Below, in pieces: positions 32,551-41,440 of a stretch of 64,000 bases of DNA. Under the pieces are notes generated by a model, which saw only the letters and a list, made by a program, of their open reading frames with translations, was not told the DNA's origin and searched no databases. Origin of the DNA: JAHJDR01 sp964609965 (GTDB taxonomy: Bacteria > UBA10199 > JADGCS01); the NCBI GenBank assembly GCA_964609965.1, contig CAZSTS010000003.1, positions 62,001 through 126,000 of the forward strand, read 5' to 3'. Positions within the stretch are counted from its first letter, which is position 1. Each line of letters starts with the position of its first letter. The translations under genes and the position numbers were made by a program.

Positions 32551-34020
32551 ATGACATTGCCACTTGTTGAAAAAATATTTTCTCAGTTTTCAGAATCTCG
32601 AATTTTCTTTTGTCACTTCAAAAGTAACAACAGGCTCAAGGAAGCGCTTGAGGGAGAAGGTGATCTTGATCTTCTCTTTCACAAAAAAGACAGAGCTGCT
32701 GTAGAGAGTGTTTTACGTGAGTGTGGTATTATTCGATTTGTCAGATCTTGTCAGGATTCCCCAGCAGATATTGAACATTATTATGGTTTTGATGCGAATA
32801 CAGGAACATTTGTTCATTTTCATCTTTATTATCATCTTGTTACAGGAGGGGCTCTTCTCAAAAATCATCACCTTGCCTGCGAAAGGGAATTAATAAATCG
32901 CTCAAACAGTAATGAGTTGGTTCCAACGCCTTGGTTGCAGGATGAATACAGTCTTCTTATCGCACGCAAAATGGTTGAATCAGCATCTCTGCTTGAATCA
33001 ATATTTTTATGGCGTGAATATGATCATTTTTTAGCAGAGTTGATTTGGTTAGAACAGAAATTAAAACAAACCTCATCATCTGAAAATGAGACAATCCCTT
33101 TATTAAAGGAAATACCTGAGTCTCTTTTTCGAGATGCTTCTTTAGCTTTCAAGAGTAAGAAATCTTGGTTGAAGAGACGAGAGCTAGGTAAGATGTTTTG
33201 TTATTTTTTGAAGCCATATCAAATTCGCAGTTCTTTTGTGGCTTCAGTCTCTCGTGTTTTGATTCTTTTGAAGAAAATATTTAAGAAGATTCAAAAAACA
33301 AATAAGCTTGTTATGCCACAATCAGGCTTGTTGGTGGCTATTCTTGGTCCTGATCTTTCAGGGAAGAGCACCCTCACTCAGGAATTGGGAAAAAAATTTA
33401 GCAAACACTTTCAAGCAAAAGTCATTCATTCTGGAAAACCTCCTGCGTCCTGTTTGACATTTTTTCCTAGGTTATTTCGTCGTTTTTTGAGGTTGTTTTA
33501 TCTCAATGAACGCGCTGTTGACGCCGCTAATAGAAAAATGCCAGCGATTATCAAAAAAACTTCCCTTATTTTCGCTATTCGCTGTTGTGTGATTGCTTAT
33601 GATCGAATGCGAGTGGTTAAAAAAGCAAGAAACAAGGTGCAAAAGGGTTGTTTGGTTTTCAGTGATCGTTATCCAGGCCGCATACTTGGAAGTCCTGATG
33701 GTCCTGAGATTAATTCTATGAGACCACAAAACAAAGTGGTTCAAATGCTTGGCTCCTTGGAAGAATGGCTTTATCATCGTGTCTCAAAACCAGATGTTGT
33801 TTTGAATTTGACGGTTTCTTTGGGTGTTGCAAGACAACGCAACGAATCTCGCTCAAAGGTAGACAAAGAGACAGATGAGTATCTAAAAAAACTTTATGTG
33901 GCTGATAAACAAGAAAGTATTGATGGATCAATTTCTCATACGATAAATACTGGGGACAAACTGGATGAGACGCTTTTACAAGCTTGTTCTTGTGTATGGA
34001 AAGAATTGGAAAAGACATGA
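32551..34020 (+). CDS. two-part protein with C-terminal thymidylate-kinase-like domain
   Basis: A 489-residue protein. The N-terminal 240 residues contain GEGDLDLLFHKKDR, like a nucleotidyltransferase GxGDxD strand, and may form a degenerate nucleotidyltransferase. The C-terminal half begins LLVAILGPDLSGKSTLTQELGKKF (Walker A), with FSDRYPGR as the thymidylate-kinase DR motif and RQRNESR in the lid. Similar fused proteins occur in polysaccharide loci without known function. It overlaps the glycosyltransferase downstream by 4 bp. The 105 bp upstream carry no supported gene. Confidence 0.65.
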   Translation: MTLPLVEKIFSQFSESRIFFCHFKSNNRLKEALEGEGDLDLLFHKKDRAAVESVLRECGIIRFVRSCQDSPADIEHYYGFDANTGTFVHFHLYYHLVTGGALLKNHHLACERELINRSNSNELVPTPWLQDEYSLLIARKMVESASLLESIFLWREYDHFLAELIWLEQKLKQTSSSENETIPLLKEIPESLFRDASLAFKSKKSWLKRRELGKMFCYFLKPYQIRSSFVASVSRVLILLKKIFKKIQKTNKLVMPQSGLLVAILGPDLSGKSTLTQELGKKFSKHFQAKVIHSGKPPASCLTFFPRLFRRFLRLFYLNERAVDAANRKMPAIIKKTSLIFAIRCCVIAYDRMRVVKKARNKVQKGCLVFSDRYPGRILGSPDGPEINSMRPQNKVVQMLGSLEEWLYHRVSKPDVVLNLTVSLGVARQRNESRSKVDKETDEYLKKLYVADKQESIDGSISHTINTGDKLDETLLQACSCVWKELEKT

Positions 34021-35177
34021 AAAAAGACATGAAAATTTTCTTTATTATTAATTGTACGTTTTCGGCATGGCTTTTTAGAAAAGGATTGATGCGAACTCTT
34101 GTGGAACAAGGGCATGATGTAACGCTACTTGCTCCCTATGATAGCAAGTATCAAGAACTGATCAGAAAAATAGGTGTAAAGTATGTTCCTTTGCATGTAG
34201 AACGTTTTTTTGGCCCTTTATCAGATATTAGGCTTTTTTTTAGATTGTGGAGACTTCTCAAAAAGCACCAGCCTGATGTTGTTCATAATTTTACAATTAA
34301 GCCAAATATTTATGGAACCTTTGCGGCTAGGTTAGCTGGGATTAAGAAGATTATTTGTACGGTAACAGGTTTAGGCGACCTTTTTGTAGAAGGTGCTGGT
34401 TTTGGTCTTAAGCTCATGAGGGGGATTGCTTCATTCATGTATAAATGTGCCTTTGCCCTTTGTGCTAAGGTTTCTTTTCAAAATGATGATGATTTGAATT
34501 TCTTTGTGAACAAAAAAATCATTAAAAAAAATAAAGCTGTTCTTATACGTAGCTCTGGAGTTGACATGGTTGAATTTCATCCCAATGTGATTTCTTCCGA
34601 AAAACAATCTTGGATCAGGACTGAGTTAGGAATTGATGCTGACACGATTGTTGTGTCGATGTTTGCAAGAGCGCATTGGGCCAAGGGTGTTCGTGAGTTT
34701 GTCGAAGCCTCAAAGCAGATCTCATCAAACAATAAAAAATATATTTTTCTGCTTGTTGGCTGGGTTGAAAGCGGTAAAATGTCTGTTCCCAAGGAGTATC
34801 TGCTGTCAGAGCAGTCTGTTTATTTTCAATGGATTGGCTTCAGGGAAGATGTCAGGAGCTATTTAGCTATATCAAATATTATTGTTCTTCCGTCTTACTA
34901 TCGAGAAGGGATTCCACGAAGCCTCTTAGAAGCCATGGCTATGGGAAAACCCATTATCACAACCGATAATATTGGTTGCCGAGAAATTGTAGATGATGGT
35001 GTGAATGGTTATCTTGTGCCCCCAAAGGATGTCCCAGCATTAAAAGAATCCATCTCAAAATTACTTGATGATTCAAGTAAACGGGAGGCCTTTGGCAATG
35101 CTTCATTGGCAAAAGTTAAACGGGAATTTAGTGAGACTATGGTGATCGAGCAAACTTTTTCATTGCTGTATTCATAA
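34017..35177 (+). CDS. GT4-family glycosyltransferase
   Basis: A 386-residue GT-B glycosyltransferase. KIFFIINCTFSAWLFRKGLM opens the N-terminal acceptor domain; VVHNFTIKPNIYGTFAARLAG resembles PglA/WbnH-like HexNAc transferases. The C-terminal donor domain has the EX7E element in YYREGIPRSLLEAMAMGKPIITTD, typical of retaining GT4 enzymes. An alternative ATG at 34029 is possible. It would add a HexNAc to an undecaprenyl-linked acceptor. Confidence 0.87.
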   Translation: MKKDMKIFFIINCTFSAWLFRKGLMRTLVEQGHDVTLLAPYDSKYQELIRKIGVKYVPLHVERFFGPLSDIRLFFRLWRLLKKHQPDVVHNFTIKPNIYGTFAARLAGIKKIICTVTGLGDLFVEGAGFGLKLMRGIASFMYKCAFALCAKVSFQNDDDLNFFVNKKIIKKNKAVLIRSSGVDMVEFHPNVISSEKQSWIRTELGIDADTIVVSMFARAHWAKGVREFVEASKQISSNNKKYIFLLVGWVESGKMSVPKEYLLSEQSVYFQWIGFREDVRSYLAISNIIVLPSYYREGIPRSLLEAMAMGKPIITTDNIGCREIVDDGVNGYLVPPKDVPALKESISKLLDDSSKREAFGNASLAKVKREFSETMVIEQTFSLLYS

Positions 35178-35216
35178 GGGTTCAAAACAATTTTCTGATA
35201 GTTTATGAAGTAAAAT

Positions 35217-36539
35217 ATGCGATCCTTCACAAAAGACACAATCATAACAATGGGTACAAAAATTCTACAAATGGGATTAGGATTTTTGTCGTCCATTATT
35301 GTGGCGAGAGTTTTGGGCCCAGAGGGAAGAGGTGTTTATGCGCTTATCTTTTTGTTGCCATCACTTCTTATTTTAACTTTTTCACTTGGTATCGAAAATG
35401 CAACTGTTTTCTATATTGGGAGAAAAAAATATGAACTTGGTGAGATTGCTGGGGCAATTCTTGTTTTTGCTGCTATTTTGGGAACTGCAGCAGTACTTAG
35501 CGGTTTGTTTTTTATTTATTTCTTTGGGGAGGTGGTCTTTCCCTCTGTAAAACAGATTTTCCTGGTTGTGACGCTCTTGTTTATTCCCTTTCAGTTCTAT
35601 TTAGCCTTGCTTACGAACATGGTTTTAGGGCTAGGTAAAATTGGAAAATACAATTTTATTGGGTTGCTGCAAGGTTTTTCTTTCTGTATTTTTAATATCT
35701 TTCTTTTGATTGCCTTAAAAATGGATCTTCCGGGAGCTATTGTTGCTTATTTTATTGCGATTTTGATTACTTGTTCTTGGGCATTTTTTGTATGCAAAAA
35801 GGAAGGCATAAAAATCCGTTTTCCTTTTCATAAAAGAATTTACAAGGATTTTCTGTTCTTTGGTAGCCAGAATTACCTAGGCAGCTTAGGAACATTTTTT
35901 CATCTCCGGATTGATGTATGGATGATTAGCATGTTTTTATCTACACAGGCGGTTGGACATTATTCCATAGCTGCAAAGCTTTCGGAAGAGGTATGGTTGG
36001 TTTCTCTTGCTGCTGCAACAATCCTTTTTCAAAGAGTTACAGCAGAGAGAGATGAGAAAAGGTTGAACAGTCTTACCCCGCGTGTTTGTCGAAACGTTTT
36101 ATTTATCACTTTTATAATGGCTCTGGGTGTTGCTGTTTTGGCTCCATGTTTCGTTATCTGGTTTTATTCTGATATGTACATGGCCTCTATTTTGCCATTT
36201 CAGGTCTTGTTGGTGGCATCCCTTGCCTGGGCAGGGTCACGTATTCTTGGGAATGACATGACAGGCCGTGGGAGGCCCATGATTTACACGGGGAGTACTT
36301 TTGCCTCACTTCTTGTCAATATTGTTCTCAACATTTTATTGGTTAAAAAATATGGCATTGCTGGGATAGCCGCAGCTTCTGCCATTTCATATACTTGTAT
36401 GTTTCTTATTCTGCTAGCTTATTACAAAAAGGTTTCAGGAAATAGTGTCAGCAATATTATTCTTATTAAAAGGGAAGATTTTACAATGTACAAGAATATT
36501 TTTTTGAGAGTGAAAGGTTTTTTTAAAAGTACGGGCTGA
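35217..36539 (+). CDS. Wzx-type polysaccharide flippase 2
   Basis: A 440-residue polytopic protein with about 12 helices. TKDTIITMGTKILQMGLGFLSSIIVARVLGPEGRGVYAL is a strong MOP flippase start, and NIVLNILLVKKYGIAGIAAASAISY is the conserved late region. It differs from the flippase at 24106, so the locus either exports two oligosaccharides or has merged two clusters. Confidence 0.87.
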   Translation: MRSFTKDTIITMGTKILQMGLGFLSSIIVARVLGPEGRGVYALIFLLPSLLILTFSLGIENATVFYIGRKKYELGEIAGAILVFAAILGTAAVLSGLFFIYFFGEVVFPSVKQIFLVVTLLFIPFQFYLALLTNMVLGLGKIGKYNFIGLLQGFSFCIFNIFLLIALKMDLPGAIVAYFIAILITCSWAFFVCKKEGIKIRFPFHKRIYKDFLFFGSQNYLGSLGTFFHLRIDVWMISMFLSTQAVGHYSIAAKLSEEVWLVSLAAATILFQRVTAERDEKRLNSLTPRVCRNVLFITFIMALGVAVLAPCFVIWFYSDMYMASILPFQVLLVASLAWAGSRILGNDMTGRGRPMIYTGSTFASLLVNIVLNILLVKKYGIAGIAAASAISYTCMFLILLAYYKKVSGNSVSNIILIKREDFTMYKNIFLRVKGFFKSTG

Positions 36540-36569
36540 TTTTATTGTTTTCACCGGGAGTTATGTAAA

Positions 36570-37445
36570 ATGAAAAAGAATCCTTTTTTTTTCATTATAG
36601 ATGATGGTGCTTTTCCCTATGCCTTGCCAGAGAAGGAATGTCCTGTTGGCATGAAGGTGTATGAAAACATCTTAAAGATTGCGAAAGCATTTCAGGTAAG
36701 AATTCCCATTTGTTTGACTCTCAAGCATTTAGATTCAACAGGGATTTCAAAAGAGGCTGATCCTGTTCCCTATTGTGATGAGCTTGTGTCTTTTTTAAAA
36801 GAAAATCAAAAGTATCTTGAGATAGGGTATCATGGATTGACTCATGAATATCAGCAACATGTGGGAGAATTTTTCCGTTTGGATACAAATCAAGCTGTGC
36901 CTGAAGAAGTGCAAAGAGAACATATCCAACTGAGTCAGGATATATTTGAATCTTGGGGTTTGAATTTTCCTGAGCTTTTTGTCCCTCCCTATCATGCATG
37001 GGAAGAAGGCGTGACTGATCGGCTACTTTCAGAGCTGGGTGTAAAATACATTGTATCCATGCCCATACTAAAAGTAGGGGCCCATCACTATACTTGGAAG
37101 GGGTCACAGCATTTGGCATTTTACCCGCGCAAGAGCCTGGGGCTCAGTGGTTCAGATTGTCATTTTTCGATGAACGATTTCCGTAAAATTCGATTTTATC
37201 CTCAAAAAACTGTTCTTGAATTTGTTAAGGATCACATTCAGCCCATATCACTCATGTCTAAGTTGAGAATTCATCATTCTTTGTTTCCCAAACCTGTTCA
37301 TAGTTTTATGACTCATATTGGGAATTTTTTTGATGAATCACTCGATTTTTGGCTGAAACTATTTGAATATGTTGAGAAAAATGAAGAATTATACTTATGT
37401 CGCTCAAACGAAGATGCTATGCAGTTTTATAATCAAATTAAATAA
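36570..37445 (+). CDS. polysaccharide deacetylase-like protein (DUF2334-like)
   Basis: A 291-residue protein. FIIDDGAFPYALPE (Asp pair), EIGYHGLTHEYQQH (metal His residues) and VPPYHAWEE follow the order of divergent NodB-fold deacetylases. GGAG lies upstream of the ATG. It is the third such protein in the locus, and the three differ substantially from each other. Substrate not known. Confidence 0.7.
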   Translation: MKKNPFFFIIDDGAFPYALPEKECPVGMKVYENILKIAKAFQVRIPICLTLKHLDSTGISKEADPVPYCDELVSFLKENQKYLEIGYHGLTHEYQQHVGEFFRLDTNQAVPEEVQREHIQLSQDIFESWGLNFPELFVPPYHAWEEGVTDRLLSELGVKYIVSMPILKVGAHHYTWKGSQHLAFYPRKSLGLSGSDCHFSMNDFRKIRFYPQKTVLEFVKDHIQPISLMSKLRIHHSLFPKPVHSFMTHIGNFFDESLDFWLKLFEYVEKNEELYLCRSNEDAMQFYNQIK

Positions 37446-37465
37446 ACCAATAGGGTGTTATATTT

Positions 37466-38317
37466 ATGTGGCAAGGAACATATAAAATTTGGCAGAATAA
37501 GGAGTTTTGTAAGCTATATGCTCAGACATCTCATCGCCAACTTCACGAATGTGGCTATACCAAGGTTTTAGTCTCTCAACAAAAGTACCTTGGGAATACC
37601 ACGTTGTATCTTTATAATCCTCTTTCATCTGATTGGACTCTTCCAGTAGATTCATTGGCTAAAGAACTAGGTGTGGCGCGAGTTTGGGCTTACTTGACTC
37701 AGCCGTGTTTGGAAAAAGAAGCCTTTCTCAAGGAAGAATTCCATACCACATTGATTCCACTCCACGAAGGAGAGGAAAAATTATGGAAAAGAGTAGGTGA
37801 TAAGACTCGAAACATGGTCCGTAAGGGAAAAAAGGCAGGTGTTGAGGTGTCTCTTGCAGAAACTCAGGAGGATTTTGAAGGTTGGTGGGCTGTGTATCAT
37901 CAGCTTACGCAGCAAATAGGCTTTCAGTCACAGAATTATGATTTTTGTAAAAAGCTTTTTGAAACACCCTCTTTGTCAAAACTATTTGTGGCTCGTCTTG
38001 GTTCAAAAATCATCGGAGGCTGTTTTTTTCTGACAGATGATTATCCCTTGTATTGGTTGGGTGCCTTTGATCGTGCCTATCAAAAAACCTCAGCTGGGCA
38101 TGTGACGATGTGGGAAGCCATGCTTTATTTCATGTCTCATGGGTGTTCTCTTCTTGATTTAGGTGGTATTTCGGTTGGGGAAACAGACGGTCCCTCACGA
38201 TTCAAGAAGAATTTTGGTGGCGATCTTCAGAAGGCCTATATTTATGAATGGCCTGTATCAAAAATGAAAAACTGTTTTTTGAAAGTGGCAAGTAAACTTC
38301 GAACTTTTGCTAAGTGA
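37466..38317 (+). CDS. FemAB/GNAT-type aminoacyl- or acyltransferase
   Basis: A 283-residue protein. KTRNMVRKGKKAGVEVSLAET and GGISVGETDGPSRFKKNFGG match the two characteristic regions of FemAB/GNAT_6 proteins, which transfer amino acids or acyl groups. LFVARLGSKIIGGCFFL is the acetyl-CoA/aminoacyl-binding strand. In a glycan locus it may attach an amino acid to a sugar amine. The nearest alternative is a plain N-acyltransferase. Confidence 0.75.
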   Translation: MWQGTYKIWQNKEFCKLYAQTSHRQLHECGYTKVLVSQQKYLGNTTLYLYNPLSSDWTLPVDSLAKELGVARVWAYLTQPCLEKEAFLKEEFHTTLIPLHEGEEKLWKRVGDKTRNMVRKGKKAGVEVSLAETQEDFEGWWAVYHQLTQQIGFQSQNYDFCKKLFETPSLSKLFVARLGSKIIGGCFFLTDDYPLYWLGAFDRAYQKTSAGHVTMWEAMLYFMSHGCSLLDLGGISVGETDGPSRFKKNFGGDLQKAYIYEWPVSKMKNCFLKVASKLRTFAK

Positions 38318-38324
38318 GGTTGTG

Positions 38325-39413
38325 ATGCATATTTGTTTTTTGGCTGGTGCTAATTCTATTCATTCAAAACGCTGGGTTGAGTTCTTTGCTCAAAGAGGCC
38401 ATCGTGTTTCTTGGATTTCACTTGGAGTAGGAGAAACACAAGTCTGTGAGGGAATTGATTTTTTCAATGTTGAGAAAAAGGGGCCCAGGATTTTGAGGCC
38501 TCTATATTATTACTCGCAGATTCGAGAGATATTGAAACGACAAAAACCCGACGTGCTTCATGTTCACCAATTATGGCTTGATGGCGTGATTGCAGCTTTT
38601 TCACGCCAACACCCCTTTGTGATAACCCCTTGGGGTTCGGATATCCTTTTGTTGAAAAATAAGCCCATTCAAAAGAAATTAACTCGGTATGCAATTTCAA
38701 AAGCTGATTTTGCCACATGTGATGGAGACAATACACGCGAAGCTCTTGTGAATTTTGGCATGTCACCAGATAAAATAGAGAAAATCATGTTTGGTGTAGA
38801 TGTTGATCTCTATCAGCCTCGTCAAAAGCCAGAAGTGCTTAAGAAAAAGTTGGGAATCACTGATGGCCCAATAGTTGTTTCTCTCAGAAGTTTAAAGCCT
38901 TTGTATGATGTGGCTACTTTTATTCGTTCGATGCCATCGGTTCTCAAAGAAGTGCCTAACGCTGTTTTTGTTGTAGTTGGTGACGGTCCTCAAAGAGGTG
39001 AACTGGAAAACCTAGCTAAAGAGCTTGGTGTTTATGATTCAATTAAGTTTGTTGGAGCTGTTGAGGCCCACGAGATACCTCAATACCTAAACCTAGCTGA
39101 TATTTATGTCTCTACCTCGCTTTCAGATAGTGGATTGGCGGCAAGTACTGCTGAGGCCATGTCTAGTGGTGTGCCTGTGATTGTCACAGATTCAGGTGAT
39201 AATACATTGTGGATTGAAGAGGGCCAAAATGGCTATGTTGTTGGGTTGAGTGACTATAAGGCTTTGGCCTCGCATACAATTCAGCTGCTTTTCGATGAGG
39301 TGTTGAGGATGAACATTGGGCAGAATAATCGAGACATGATTGATAAAAAAAATAATTATGATCGTGAAATGAAAAAAATGGAGAAGACTTACCTGAGCTT
39401 GTTAAACAGGTAA
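38325..39413 (+). CDS. GT4-family glycosyltransferase
   Basis: A 362-residue GT-B enzyme. MHICFLAGANSIHSKRWVEFFAQRGH starts the first domain; DVLHVHQLWLDG and TPWGSDILL are common in GT4. SDSGLAASTAEAMSSGVPVIVTDSGDN is the donor-binding region, where the first Glu of EX7E is replaced (DSGLAASTAE). The ATG at 38325 has GTGAGG upstream; the gene starts 7 bp after the FemAB-like stop. Confidence 0.86.
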   Translation: MHICFLAGANSIHSKRWVEFFAQRGHRVSWISLGVGETQVCEGIDFFNVEKKGPRILRPLYYYSQIREILKRQKPDVLHVHQLWLDGVIAAFSRQHPFVITPWGSDILLLKNKPIQKKLTRYAISKADFATCDGDNTREALVNFGMSPDKIEKIMFGVDVDLYQPRQKPEVLKKKLGITDGPIVVSLRSLKPLYDVATFIRSMPSVLKEVPNAVFVVVGDGPQRGELENLAKELGVYDSIKFVGAVEAHEIPQYLNLADIYVSTSLSDSGLAASTAEAMSSGVPVIVTDSGDNTLWIEEGQNGYVVGLSDYKALASHTIQLLFDEVLRMNIGQNNRDMIDKKNNYDREMKKMEKTYLSLLNR

Positions 39414-39428
39414 TTTTCTGAATCGTTT

Positions 39429-40127
39429 ATGTTAAATGAATTCAAAAAATACGCGCGACCTTTTTATTGGAAAATGCAAAAGTTTCGTGCTCTCTTATGT
39501 GGAACAACAAAATTTGAGAAACAATGGGAAAGTCTATACCAGGAGGATGGAGAGAAGCTCATTCTTGATAGCTGGGAAGATCGGTTTAGTTTGCGTCGCC
39601 AGTATTTTAGGGATTATTTCAAAAGACATGTTCCGTTTGAGAGTGTTTTAGAATTTGGTTGTCATTGCGGCTGTAATTTATATGGCCTAGCAAAAGAATA
39701 TCCAGAACTTAATCTTATGGGGATTGATGTTAATCCCCAGTTGATAAAAATGGGCCGAGCTTTATTGGGACAAGAAGAACTAGGTAATATTTCATTGCGA
39801 ACTGGCAATGTTCAATCCTTAAAAGAGATAGGAGATAAAAGTATTGATGTTGTATTTACAGATGCTGTGTTGATCTATGTTGGGCCTGACCAGATTCATG
39901 AGGTTTTCGATCATTTCAAGCGCATTGCGCGTAAATCTGTAATTTTGCAAGAATGGCATCACGATGAAGAGAAAGAGAGCCTCTTTTATAAGGGGTTCTG
40001 GGTATGGAATTATCGAAAATTTTTTTCTGATAAAACAAAAATTAATATTACAAAAATTCCTCCAGATATTTGGCCTGCTGATGGATGGAGAAAATATGGA
40101 AATGTGATCGAAATAGAGTTCGAATAG
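39429..40127 (+). CDS. class I SAM-dependent methyltransferase
   Basis: A 232-residue protein. VLEFGCHCGCNLYGLA is motif I, MGIDVNPQLIKMGRA motif II, and SIDVVFTDAVLIYVGP the post-II acidic strand. The N-terminal 60 residues carry FEKQWESLYQEDGEKL, seen in sugar or lipid methyltransferases of polysaccharide loci. Substrate unknown. Confidence 0.78.
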   Translation: MLNEFKKYARPFYWKMQKFRALLCGTTKFEKQWESLYQEDGEKLILDSWEDRFSLRRQYFRDYFKRHVPFESVLEFGCHCGCNLYGLAKEYPELNLMGIDVNPQLIKMGRALLGQEELGNISLRTGNVQSLKEIGDKSIDVVFTDAVLIYVGPDQIHEVFDHFKRIARKSVILQEWHHDEEKESLFYKGFWVWNYRKFFSDKTKINITKIPPDIWPADGWRKYGNVIEIEFE

Positions 40128-40147
40128 AGAATTGGAAAGAGGTGTTT

Positions 40148-41440
40148 ATGAAAAAAGTGCTGATTATTGGACATTTTTGGCCCTATCACCAGGGAGGTAG
40201 TAAGCGAATATTGGGCTTAGCAAAGTATTTAGCAGAGTTTGGTTGGAAGCCAACGATTCTTACTGGAAAATTGAATTCAGGAAAGCCAGAAATTGATATT
40301 CATTATATTGAAACAGAATCAGGTAATCGCATAGCTCAATTTAAACGTTTTTTTGGATTGGACAGCAAAAAAAGTATCCAAGCACAAATGGGCATTTCTG
40401 CACCTACCCGTGAGAAAGAGGGTTCTTTAAGCACGCGATTGGTCAAGATGGTTGAGGCGGTTGTGACATATCCAGATACTGAAATTGCTTGGAAAACTCA
40501 TGCAATGAAAGCTGTCGAAAAATTGATGGTAGAGCATAAATATGATGCTGTCTTAAGTGTTTGGCCCATCACGGCACACATGATTGGTCATGAGATACAT
40601 AAGAAATATGGTGTGCCTTGGTTTGTAGATTTTCCAGACATGTGGGCCTTCACGTATGCTTATCGGTATGGAGAGATAAGACGTTATTTTGACAAAAGGC
40701 TTGAAAGAAAAACAATGATTCCAGCGAAAACAATTGTCACATCTTCATGGCCACAATCACGGTTGTTAGAAAAACTACACAAAAGAGAGCGTATCCATAC
40801 GATTAAAATGGGCTATGATCCTGAGTATGAAAATAACCCGCCTATACCATTAACGGATAAATTTACGATTACCTATACAGGTGTTTTGTATGGAAAAGAA
40901 CGAAACCCATACAAGTTTTTTGAGGCCCTAGCTTCTCTTATTCGAAAACGGCTCATAGATCCCAAAGATGTTGACGTGAGGTTTTATGGAAAGTTTGAAG
41001 ACTGGGTTCAAGAAGATATTGAGCGACATGGGCTGCAGGATATTGTGAAGCAATATGGCTCTGTTTCGTGGATGGACTGTTTACAAAGGCAAAGAGAATC
41101 CCAGTTGCTTTTACAACTGAATTGGGAAGACCCAAAAGAAAAAGGCGCTTACTCAGGAAAAATAGCTGAATACCTGGCTGCCTTTCGACCTGTGATTTCT
41201 GTGGGCGGGTTTGGTAAAGATGTTATGGAAGAATTGTTTATTGAAACAAACGTTGGTGCCTATTGTATTGATGTTTCCGAGACTGAAACAGCGTTATTAA
41301 ACTATTACAATGAATTCAAAACTCATGGTTTTGTAGATTTTAAAGGGACATTAAATGCCATTACGAGTTACAGTTATCGAGAAATGGCTGGTCAGTTTGC
41401 TAAAATATTAAACCAAGTAGAGGAAGGTAATCAGTGCTAG
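40148..41440 (+). CDS. GT-B fold glycosyltransferase (GT4-like)
   Basis: A 430-residue protein. VLIIGHFWPYHQGGSKRILGLAKYL is the acceptor-domain start. FVDFPDMWAFTYAYRYGEIRRYFDKRLERKT and TSSWPQSRLLEKLH resemble fucosamine-type transferases of the WbuB group. TITYTGVLYGKERNPYKFFEAL begins the donor domain; GAYSGKIAEYLAAFRPVISVGG is its end. The ATG at 40148 has AAAGAGG upstream. Confidence 0.82.
   Translation: MKKVLIIGHFWPYHQGGSKRILGLAKYLAEFGWKPTILTGKLNSGKPEIDIHYIETESGNRIAQFKRFFGLDSKKSIQAQMGISAPTREKEGSLSTRLVKMVEAVVTYPDTEIAWKTHAMKAVEKLMVEHKYDAVLSVWPITAHMIGHEIHKKYGVPWFVDFPDMWAFTYAYRYGEIRRYFDKRLERKTMIPAKTIVTSSWPQSRLLEKLHKRERIHTIKMGYDPEYENNPPIPLTDKFTITYTGVLYGKERNPYKFFEALASLIRKRLIDPKDVDVRFYGKFEDWVQEDIERHGLQDIVKQYGSVSWMDCLQRQRESQLLLQLNWEDPKEKGAYSGKIAEYLAAFRPVISVGGFGKDVMEELFIETNVGAYCIDVSETETALLNYYNEFKTHGFVDFKGTLNAITSYSYREMAGQFAKILNQVEEGNQC

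Noticed and set aside
32475..32570. Short frame with TTG start that would extend to 39 residues if the T7 run at 32470-32476 had one more base
   Set aside because: Too short, no ribosome-binding site, and the single-base explanation is arbitrary; it may be a vestige but cannot be supported as a gene.
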